From Novosphingobium sp. (lineage in GTDB: Bacteria; Pseudomonadota; Alphaproteobacteria; Sphingomonadales; Sphingomonadaceae): a stretch of DNA of 64,000 nucleotides. The notes beneath the pieces are model-generated. The model was not told the origin of the DNA and ran no database searches. It saw only the letters and a program-made list of their open reading frames with translations. Below are positions 57,191-64,000 of this stretch, in pieces. Both the position numbers and the translations under genes were made by a program. Position 1 is the stretch's first letter, and every line of letters starts with the position of its first letter. The stretch covers positions 1,984,001-2,048,000 of the forward strand of contig NZ_JBCNLP010000001.1 in assembly GCF_039595395.1 (NCBI RefSeq), in the 5' to 3' direction.

Positions 57191-60100
57191 ATGAACACCA
57201 TCTCCGCGCCTGCCACCGCCAAGCGTCAATCGGCGTTGGAACCCCTCGTGATGACAGGCCTTGCGGCCGTTCTGGTTTTTTTCCTGATCGTGGGCGGGAT
57301 TGCCTGGTTCAACATCCGCACGCTCAAGCAGGACAATGAGCTGATCATCCATTCGCATGAGGTGATCGGCACGCTCGATGAGCTGCTCTCCAGCGTGAAG
57401 GATGCCGAAACCGGCCAGCGCGGCTTTCTGCTGACCGGGGATGAGCGCTATCTGGAGCCCTATCGCGCGGCGGTGCTCTCGCTGCAGGGGCAGATCGCCA
57501 CGCTGGCGGAGCTGACGCGCGACAATGCCAAGCAGCAGGCGCGCATCAAGCCGCTGCGGCTGCATGTCGAGGCCAAGCTGGGCGAATTGCGCGAAACCAT
57601 CGACCTGCGTCGCGGCAAGGGCGAGGAAGCGGCGCTTGCGGTGGTGCGCTCCGACCGGGGCAAGGCGGAGATGGACACGATCCGCGCCCAGCTTGCGGTG
57701 ATGGATCAGGAAGAGGCCGCGCTGCGCCAGTCGCGCCTCACCGAAATGGACGGCGCCTATCAGACGGCCTTGGCCAGCGGCATTCTCTCGGGCCTGCTCG
57801 GCATGCTGCTGACCGGTGTGGTGGGCATTCTGATCATGCGGGCAACGGCGGCGCGTCAGCGTCAGGAGTGGCTGCAGTCAGGCCAGATGGGCCTTGCCGC
57901 CGCCATGCAGGGCGACCAGCGCACCGAGGAATTGGGCGACAACATCCTGCAGTTTCTGGCGCGCTATCTCGACGCTCATGCCGGGGCGCTTTTCGTGCGT
58001 TCGGGCGGGGATTTCCGCCGGGTCGCCAGCTATGGCGTGCCCAGTGACGCGCCCTTGCCCGATCGTTTCGGCATGCGCGAGGGCCTGCTGGGCCAGACGG
58101 CCGCCGAGGGTAGGCCCATCGTCATCCGCGATGTGCCCGAGGGCTATCTCACCATCGGCTCCGCGTTGGGGCGTGACAAGCCGCGCGATCTGGTCGTTTC
58201 GACGGCGGGCATGGATGGCAGCGTCAATGCGGTGATCGAACTCGGCTTTATCCATGCCATGGACAGGATGACGCTGGAGCTGCTCGGCCAGGCGTCCGAG
58301 GCGATTGGCGTGGCGATCCGCTCGGCCGATTACCGCAGCGAATTGCAGGATCTGATCGAGGAAACCCAGCGCCAGTCCGAGGAACTGCAGGTCCAGAGCG
58401 AGGAACTGCGCGTCTCCAACGAGGAGTTGGAGGAGCAGAGCAGGGCGCTCAAGGAATCGCAGGTCCGGCTGGAGCAGCAGCAGGCCGAGCTGGAAACCAC
58501 CAATTCCCAGCTTGAGGAACAGGCCCAGCAGCTTGAAACCCAGCGCGACGATCTGGTCCGCACGGCCAGCGCGGTACAGCTCAAGGCGCGCGAGCTGGAG
58601 CAGGCCAGCCAGTACAAGTCTGATTTCCTTGCCAATATGAGCCATGAATTGCGCACGCCGCTCAATTCGCTGCTGATTCTGGCCAAGCTGCTGTCGGACA
58701 ATCCGCTGGAGAACCTGACCGCAGAGCAGGTGAAGTTTGCCCGCACGATCCAGTCCTCGGGCACCGATCTGCTCAATCTGATCAACGATATTCTGGACCT
58801 GTCGAAGATCGAGGCGGGGCATGTCGAGATCCGCCCGGAAAGCGCCTCGGTCGACCGGCTGGTCAAGGAGGTGCAGCAGACCTTCGAGCCCATCGCGCGC
58901 GAGAAGAAGCTGGAATTTTCCATTCAGGTCGCGCCGGGCTGCCCCGATGTGATCGAGACCGATGTGCAGCGCCTGCAGCAGGTGCTCAAGAACCTGCTCT
59001 CCAACGCTTTCAAATTCACCGAGAAGGGCCGGGTCGAACTGGCGCTGCAGCGCGTGGGCGAGGGGCGTGTGGCGCTGTCGGTGCGCGACACCGGCATCGG
59101 CATGTCGCCCGAGCAGCAGCAGAGCGTTTTCGATGCCTTCCGTCAGGCCGACGGCACGATCAGCCGCAAATATGGCGGCACGGGGCTTGGCCTGTCGATC
59201 TCGCGCGAGCTGGCACGGCTGCTGGGGGGCACGATCAGTCTGGAAAGCACGCTGGGCGAGGGCAGCACCTTCTCGGTCGAGCTGCCGATCGCTTATGATC
59301 CGGCGGCGGTGCAGCCCCGGCCCGACCGGCCCACGGCCAGCATCGCACAGGCCCCTGTCGCCGCCGAACCGGCGCCGCCCGCGCTGGCCCCTCTGGTGCT
59401 GCCGCGCAAGGTGGAGGATGACCGCGACCATCTGGGCGAGGCCGTCGACCAGACCCGCCGTATCCTGCTGGTGATCGAGGATGATGAGGCTTTCGCGGGT
59501 ATCCTGCGCGATCTCTCGCGTGAGATGGGCTTCCAGGCGCTGGTCGCCAGCACGGCGGAAGAGGCCATGGTGCTGGCTCAGCAATATATGCCCAGCGCGG
59601 TGGTGCTGGACGTGGGTCTGCCCGATCAGTCGGGGCTGTCGGTGCTTGATCGGTTGAAGCGTGATGTGCAGACGCGGCATATCCCGATCCATGTCGTTTC
59701 GGGCAGCGATCACGCGCAGACCGCGCTCTCGCTGGGCGCGGTGGGCTATATGCTCAAACCCGTGAAACGCGAGGATCTGGCCGAGGTGCTGCGCCGTCTG
59801 GAGGCCAAGCTCGCCCAGCGCATGCACCGCGTGCTGGTGGTCGAGGATGACGATGTGCAGCGCGATGCCGTCGAACGCCTGCTCGCCTCGCAGGATGTCG
59901 AGACGGTGGCGGCGGGCACGGCGGCGCAATGTCTGGAACTGCTCAAGGACCAGACCTTCGACTGCATGGTGCTCGATCTGTCGCTGCCCGATGCCTCGGG
60001 TTATCAGCTTCTGGAAACGCTGAGCCGCGAGGAGGCCTATTCCTTCCCGCCGGTGATCGTCTACACCGGGCGCGACCTCTCTGCCGACGATGAGCAGAAG

Positions 60101-60643
60101 CTGCGGCGCTATTCCAAATCGATCATCATCAAGGGGGCCAAATCGCCCGAGCGCCTGCTCGACGAGGTCAGCCTGTTCCTGCATCAGGTCGTCTCGGATC
60201 TGTCGGACGAGCAGCAGACGATGATCCGCAAGGCGCGCAACCGCGACGCCATTCTCGAAGGCCGCCGCATCCTGATTGTCGAGGATGACATCCGCAATGT
60301 CTATGCGCTGACCAACATCCTCGAACCGCGCGGCGCGATCATCGAGATCGCGCGCAACGGGCGCGAGGCGCTGGAGGTGCTGGAAAAGGCCTCGGCGCAG
60401 AACGAGATCGCCATCGATCTGGTGCTGATGGATGTGATGATGCCGGTGATGGACGGTCTGGCCGCCACCCGCGCCATCCGCCGCAATCCGGCGTGGAAGG
60501 CGCTGCCGGTCATCACGTTGACGGCCAAGGCCATGCCCGACGATCAGGAGCGCTGCATCCGCGCCGGGGCCAATGACTATATGGCCAAGCCGCTCGATGT
60601 CGAAAAGCTGCTCTCGCTCGTGCGCGTGTGGATGCCGCGATGA
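57191..60643 (+). CDS. CHASE3-GAF hybrid sensor histidine kinase with three receiver domains
   Basis: The protein has about 1150 residues. Two membrane helices (about residues 18-40 and 195-215) flank a CHASE3 domain (TLDELLSSVKDAETGQRGFLLTGDERYLEPY). A GAF domain (about 250-380) and a long coiled coil (about 385-475) follow. HisKA with NMSHELRTPLN has its phospho-His at about 485. HATPase motifs are DTGIGMSPEQQ and GGTGLGLSIS. Three receivers with Asp at about 807, 929 and 1081 follow. The third has the full set of acceptor residues. An ATG at 57191 is preferred over a GTG at 57179. Its 3' end overlaps cheR as ATGA. Confidence 0.93.
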   Translation: MNTISAPATAKRQSALEPLVMTGLAAVLVFFLIVGGIAWFNIRTLKQDNELIIHSHEVIGTLDELLSSVKDAETGQRGFLLTGDERYLEPYRAAVLSLQGQIATLAELTRDNAKQQARIKPLRLHVEAKLGELRETIDLRRGKGEEAALAVVRSDRGKAEMDTIRAQLAVMDQEEAALRQSRLTEMDGAYQTALASGILSGLLGMLLTGVVGILIMRATAARQRQEWLQSGQMGLAAAMQGDQRTEELGDNILQFLARYLDAHAGALFVRSGGDFRRVASYGVPSDAPLPDRFGMREGLLGQTAAEGRPIVIRDVPEGYLTIGSALGRDKPRDLVVSTAGMDGSVNAVIELGFIHAMDRMTLELLGQASEAIGVAIRSADYRSELQDLIEETQRQSEELQVQSEELRVSNEELEEQSRALKESQVRLEQQQAELETTNSQLEEQAQQLETQRDDLVRTASAVQLKARELEQASQYKSDFLANMSHELRTPLNSLLILAKLLSDNPLENLTAEQVKFARTIQSSGTDLLNLINDILDLSKIEAGHVEIRPESASVDRLVKEVQQTFEPIAREKKLEFSIQVAPGCPDVIETDVQRLQQVLKNLLSNAFKFTEKGRVELALQRVGEGRVALSVRDTGIGMSPEQQQSVFDAFRQADGTISRKYGGTGLGLSISRELARLLGGTISLESTLGEGSTFSVELPIAYDPAAVQPRPDRPTASIAQAPVAAEPAPPALAPLVLPRKVEDDRDHLGEAVDQTRRILLVIEDDEAFAGILRDLSREMGFQALVASTAEEAMVLAQQYMPSAVVLDVGLPDQSGLSVLDRLKRDVQTRHIPIHVVSGSDHAQTALSLGAVGYMLKPVKREDLAEVLRRLEAKLAQRMHRVLVVEDDDVQRDAVERLLASQDVETVAAGTAAQCLELLKDQTFDCMVLDLSLPDASGYQLLETLSREEAYSFPPVIVYTGRDLSADDEQKLRRYSKSIIIKGAKSPERLLDEVSLFLHQVVSDLSDEQQTMIRKARNRDAILEGRRILIVEDDIRNVYALTNILEPRGAIIEIARNGREALEVLEKASAQNEIAIDLVLMDVMMPVMDGLAATRAIRRNPAWKALPVITLTAKAMPDDQERCIRAGANDYMAKPLDVEKLLSLVRVWMPR

Positions 60644-61479
60644 GCGATGGTCTCATCAGTGAGCGGGTGGAGGATATCGAAATCCACCTGCTGCTCGAAG
60701 GGCTGTACCGGCGCTATCATTATGATTTCCGCAATTACGCGCAGGCCTCGATCAAGCGGCGGTTGAGGCAGGCGCGCGAGCAATTGGGCTATCGCAGCAT
60801 CTCGGCGCTTCAGCACGATGTGCTGCACGATCCCGAGATGCTGCCGCGCCTGCTGTCCTATCTGACGGTGCAGGTCAGCGAGGTCTTCCGCGATCCATCC
60901 TATTTCAAGGCGATCCGCGAGAAGGTGATCCCGCATCTGCGCACCTATCCCAGCTTGCGCATCTGGATCGCGGGCTGCAGCACGGGCGAGGAACTCTATT
61001 CCTTTGTCATCCTCTTCCGCGAGGAGGGGCTGGAGCAGCGCACGCTGTTCTATGCCACCGACATCAATCAGGACGCGCTGGCCAAGGCCGAAGCGGGGAT
61101 CTACGATCTCGAACGCTTCCAGCTTTTCACCGAGAACCACCGCAAGTCGGGGGGGAAATCTTCGCTTTCGGACTATTATACCGCCGCCTATGGCAAAGGC
61201 GCCTTCGACAAGAGCCTGCGCAATCGCGTGGTGTTCTCCGATCACAGCCTTGTCACCGATGCGGTCTTTGCCGAGATGCATCTGATCTCCTGCCGCAATG
61301 TGCTGATCTATTTCGACCGGCCCTTGCAGGATCGCGCGGTGGGGCTTTTCAATGACTCCCTGACCCGCAAGGGCTTCCTCGGGCTGGGCTCGAAGGAGAG
61401 CCTGCGCTTTTCCGCCCATGCTCCCAGCTTCAGCGAACTGGCAACCGGCGACAAGATCTACCAGAAGACCGAAGGATGA
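60640..61479 (+). CDS. CheR-type protein methyltransferase
   Basis: The 279-residue protein has the CheR N-domain (YHYDFRNYAQASIKRRLRQA) and SAM-binding domain: IWIAGCSTGEELYS (canonical GEEP here has Leu), FYATDINQDALAKAEAGIY, and LISCRNVLIYFDRPLQ. It would methylate glutamates of a sensor or receptor. No chemoreceptor is nearby. The likely target is the hybrid kinase, whose coiled coil is methyl-acceptor-like only in being helical and Gln/Glu-rich. The ATG overlaps the kinase stop, and its stop overlaps cheB. Confidence 0.93.
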   Translation: MSDGLISERVEDIEIHLLLEGLYRRYHYDFRNYAQASIKRRLRQAREQLGYRSISALQHDVLHDPEMLPRLLSYLTVQVSEVFRDPSYFKAIREKVIPHLRTYPSLRIWIAGCSTGEELYSFVILFREEGLEQRTLFYATDINQDALAKAEAGIYDLERFQLFTENHRKSGGKSSLSDYYTAAYGKGAFDKSLRNRVVFSDHSLVTDAVFAEMHLISCRNVLIYFDRPLQDRAVGLFNDSLTRKGFLGLGSKESLRFSAHAPSFSELATGDKIYQKTEG

Positions 61480-62075
61480 GCGAAACGACGCCTCGGGCCG
61501 TGGTGATCGGCACGTCGGCGGGGGCGCTGGCGGCGCTTTCGGGGCTGTTGCCGGTGCTGCCTGCCGATTACCCGCTGCCGATCCTGATCGTGGTGCATAT
61601 CCGCCCTGACCGTGACTGCGTGATCCCGCAACTCTTCCAGTCCAAATGCGCGATCCCCGTGCGCGAGGCGCAGGACAAGGAGCAGATCGCCCCCGGCACC
61701 GTCTATTTCGCCCCGCCTGATTACCATCTGCTGGTCGAGCAGGACCACAGCCTGTCGCTTTCCAGCGATGAGCCGCTCTATTTCTCGCGCCCGGCCATCG
61801 ATGTGCTGTTCGAAACCGCGGCGGACGCCTATGGCGAGGCGCTGGTGGGCATCGTGCTGACGGGCGCCAATCAGGATGGCGCAACCGGACTGCGCGCCAT
61901 CGCCGATGCTGGCGGAACGGCCATTGTGCAAAATCCGCAAGGTGCCTATGCCACCGCCATGCCCGAAGCTGCCATCGAGGCATGCAGGCAGGCCAAGATT
62001 ATGACAATCGAGGACATTTCGGCCTTCCTACTGGAGCTGGGCCGGGGTGATCCGGGAAGGAACCACCCCGCATGA
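61476..62075 (+). CDS. CheB-type protein-glutamate methylesterase (receiver-less)
   Basis: The 199-residue catalytic domain carries the triad: Ser14 (GTSAGA), His41 (VVHIRP), Asp134 (GANQDGATGL). The N-terminal receiver of classical CheB is missing, so control must come from elsewhere, perhaps from the adjacent REC-HK-REC protein. It is coupled to cheR (ATGA) and to the next gene (ATGA at 62072). Confidence 0.93.
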   Translation: MSETTPRAVVIGTSAGALAALSGLLPVLPADYPLPILIVVHIRPDRDCVIPQLFQSKCAIPVREAQDKEQIAPGTVYFAPPDYHLLVEQDHSLSLSSDEPLYFSRPAIDVLFETAADAYGEALVGIVLTGANQDGATGLRAIADAGGTAIVQNPQGAYATAMPEAAIEACRQAKIMTIEDISAFLLELGRGDPGRNHPA

Positions 62076-63637
62076 CCCCCGTCAGCTTTCTTCTGGTGGA
62101 CGATCTGGAGGAGAACCTCCTCTCGCTCGAAGCCCTGCTGCGGCGCGATGGGCTGGTGCTGCTCAAGGCGCGCTCGGGTGACGAGGCGCTCGAACTGCTG
62201 CTCAAGCATGATGTCGCGCTGGCGCTGGTCGATGTGCAGATGCCGGGCCTGTCGGGCTTCGATCTGGCCGAGCTGATGCGCGGCAATGACCGCACCCGCC
62301 ATGTGCCGATCATCTTCGTGACGGCGGGCAATGCCGACAGCCAGCGGCGCTTTCGCGGCTATGAGGCGGGCGCGGTCGACTTCATCCACAAGCCCATCGA
62401 GCCCGATATCATCCGCAGCAAGGCTGATGTTTTCTTCGAACTCCATCGCCAGCGCCAGCAGATCGCCGCGCAGCGCGACGAACTGAAAGCCCGTAGCGCC
62501 GCTCTGGAAGAGGCCGACCGCCGCAAGGATGAATTTCTCGCCACGCTGGCGCATGAATTGCGCAACCCGCTGGCGCCGCTGCGCCACGGGATCGATGTGC
62601 TGCGCCGCAAGCCCGATGGCGACAGCGCCGAGGACATTCGCGCGATGATGGACCGCCAGCTCACGCAGATGGTGCGGCTGATCGACGATCTGCTTGATGT
62701 TTCACGCATCAGCCAGGGCAAGATCGAACTGCGCCGCGAACGCCTTCAGGCCGCCGAGATCGTCCGCCTCGCGCTGGAGGCCAGCCGCCCGCTGATCGAA
62801 AGCCATGGTCACAGGCTGACGGTGGATGTGCCCGATGCCGCGATCTGGCTCGATGCCGATCTGACGCGCATGGCGCAGGTGTTGGGCAATCTGCTCAACA
62901 ATGCCGCCAAATACACGCCCGAAGGGGGGCAGATCGGTCTGTCGCTGCGCGTCGAGAACGGCGAGGCGGTGATCGCGGTCAGCGACAATGGGCTGGGCAT
63001 TCCCCCGGCGATGCAGTCGCGGATTTTCCAGCTTTTTACCCAGATCGAGGATCATTCGGTCCATGCCAAGGGCGGGCTTGGCATTGGCCTCGCGCTGGCG
63101 CGGCAGTTGGTCGAGATGCATGGCGGCACCATCGAGGCGCATAGCGGCGGCATCGGGCAGGGCAGCACCTTTACCCTGCGTGTGCCGCTTGCTCAGGCGG
63201 TGGCAGGTGAAGCCATGGCCGAGGATGCGCCGCAGGCCGCCGCCAACCGCCCGCTCAAGGTTCTGGTGGTCGATGACAATGCCATGATCGCCATGAGCAT
63301 GGGCTGGATGCTGGAGGAAATGGGCCACGACTTTCAGGTGGTCAACGATGGCCGCGAGGCGCTTGAGGCGGCGCGCGACTATCGGCCCGACGCCATTCTG
63401 CTCGATATCGGCCTGCCGGTGATGGATGGCTATGAGGTCTGCCGCGCTTTCCGTCAGGACGATGACTTCCGCCAGACGCTGATCGTGGCGCAGACCGGCT
63501 GGGGGCAGGACCGCGACAAGGAACTGGCGGCACAGGCCGGTTTCGACCATCATCTGGTCAAGCCCGTGGCCTATGAGGCACTGGAGCAATTGCTGCTCGC
63601 CCATGGCGCGCCGGGGCAGCAGGCCCCGGCTTCTTGA
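62072..63637 (+). CDS. REC-histidine kinase-REC hybrid protein
   Basis: The protein has 521 residues and no membrane segments. It comprises an N-terminal receiver (phospho-Asp at about residue 54), a short coiled coil, and HisKA with ATLAHELRNPLAPL (His at about residue 161). HATPase motifs DNGLGIPPAM and GGLGIGLALARQ and a C-terminal receiver (Asp at about residue 445) follow. A soluble hub in a phosphorelay, it is the last of four translationally coupled genes. The downstream response regulator with output domain is not in the window. Confidence 0.93.
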   Translation: MTPVSFLLVDDLEENLLSLEALLRRDGLVLLKARSGDEALELLLKHDVALALVDVQMPGLSGFDLAELMRGNDRTRHVPIIFVTAGNADSQRRFRGYEAGAVDFIHKPIEPDIIRSKADVFFELHRQRQQIAAQRDELKARSAALEEADRRKDEFLATLAHELRNPLAPLRHGIDVLRRKPDGDSAEDIRAMMDRQLTQMVRLIDDLLDVSRISQGKIELRRERLQAAEIVRLALEASRPLIESHGHRLTVDVPDAAIWLDADLTRMAQVLGNLLNNAAKYTPEGGQIGLSLRVENGEAVIAVSDNGLGIPPAMQSRIFQLFTQIEDHSVHAKGGLGIGLALARQLVEMHGGTIEAHSGGIGQGSTFTLRVPLAQAVAGEAMAEDAPQAAANRPLKVLVVDDNAMIAMSMGWMLEEMGHDFQVVNDGREALEAARDYRPDAILLDIGLPVMDGYEVCRAFRQDDDFRQTLIVAQTGWGQDRDKELAAQAGFDHHLVKPVAYEALEQLLLAHGAPGQQAPAS

Positions 63638-63646
63638 AACGCCTTC

Positions 63647-64000
63647 CTAACGCCCCGCGTATTTCATCGCCATATCCACCAGCGAGATCACGATCTCGAA
63701 ACCGATCAGCGCGATGATCGCCAGCTCCACGCGGTAAGCCCTTTTGTCGCGCACGATGTCGAGCAGCACCTCGGCCACATCGCCCAGCGCGACGAATTTG
63801 CGCTCCAGCACCTCATGGCGCTCGTCCAGCTCATATTCGTCCTCAAGACGGGTGTAGAGACGGTCGAGATCGGGGTGGTCCCAGAGCAGATCGGGCCGGT
63901 CATTGGCCTGAGCGCTGCCCATGATGCGATGCCGCGCCGCCAGCGCATTGCCCACCAGCTGCATCGCCCGCTTGATCGAGAGATGGGCCTGCCCGTTGCT
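63647..64000 (-). CDS. RMD1/DUF155 family membrane protein, C-terminal part
   Basis: The reading frame continues upstream past the window end, so the N-terminus is missing. The visible 117 residues match the RMD1 family C-terminus: DLLWDHPDLDRLYTRLEDEYELDERHEVLERKFVALGDVAEVLLDI, then one or two membrane helices (VELAIIALIGFEIVISLVDMAM). Mitochondrial relatives anchor complexes to the inner membrane; the bacterial role is unknown. It converges with the preceding kinase gene, 9 bases apart. Confidence 0.85.
   Translation of the reverse strand, partial: SNGQAHLSIKRAMQLVGNALAARHRIMGSAQANDRPDLLWDHPDLDRLYTRLEDEYELDERHEVLERKFVALGDVAEVLLDIVRDKRAYRVELAIIALIGFEIVISLVDMAMKYAGR

Overview
The window looks like a chromosomal segment of a high-GC alphaproteobacterium of the order Sphingomonadales, most likely Novosphingobium or a close relative. 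The reasons are the strong G/C bias at third codon positions, the NDUFA12 - DUF2155 - aat neighbourhood typical of alphaproteobacteria, a tRNA-Trp - secE - nusG - rplK - rplA block, and Sphingomonad-style single-copy housekeeping genes. The genus is an inference; there is no 16S rRNA gene here. I see no phage, insertion sequence or CRISPR array.

Layout. 1-999: 3' end of a Rel/Spo (p)ppGpp synthetase-hydrolase. 1267-12252: complete, translationally coupled glycogen operon glgP-glgB-glgC-glgA-pgm-glgX covering synthesis, branching, debranching and phosphorolysis. 12881-18814: heavy-metal-type RND efflux system (adaptor, pump, NodT outer-membrane lipoprotein), followed by a PadR regulator with a His/Gly-rich N-terminus behind a perfect 26-bp palindrome. 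19775-28344 (minus strand): acetyl-CoA synthetase, a TonB-like protein, cytochrome c, an XpaC/TelA pair, a pyruvyltransferase-like protein and a fatty acyl-AMP ligase. 28541-31361: recX, NDUFA12, a DUF2155 lipoprotein, aat and tRNA-Trp. 31783-38079: a polytopic membrane protein, secE-nusG, two tandem acyltransferase-3 genes, and rplK-rplA. 38440-47651 (mostly minus): yqgE, a CinA-type protein, rimO, surE-nlpD, serS and an MFS transporter. 47710-56844: a regulator and flavoprotein, an L,D-transpeptidase, yezD, a probable small RNA, a frameshifted secreted protein, a diguanylate cyclase and small secreted proteins. 57191-63637: a four-gene coupled signalling operon (CHASE3 hybrid kinase with three receivers, CheR-type methyltransferase, CheB-type methylesterase, REC-HK-REC). 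The window ends in an RMD1-family gene.

Main non-gene observations. (1) Two 232-bp copies of a structured repeat lie 5 kb apart. Their end hairpins and internal arms are conserved and one stem shows a compensatory T-A to G-C change. (2) Upstream of yezD and of a divergent orphan three-hairpin RNA with a strong terminator lie two copies of one 29-nt promoter/operator motif, suggesting a co-regulated yezD-sRNA pair. (3) aat runs about 75 codons past its usual end through a 15-bp tandem repeat and into the antisense strand of the DUF2155 gene. (4) One gene of about 567 codons carries a single-base frameshift.
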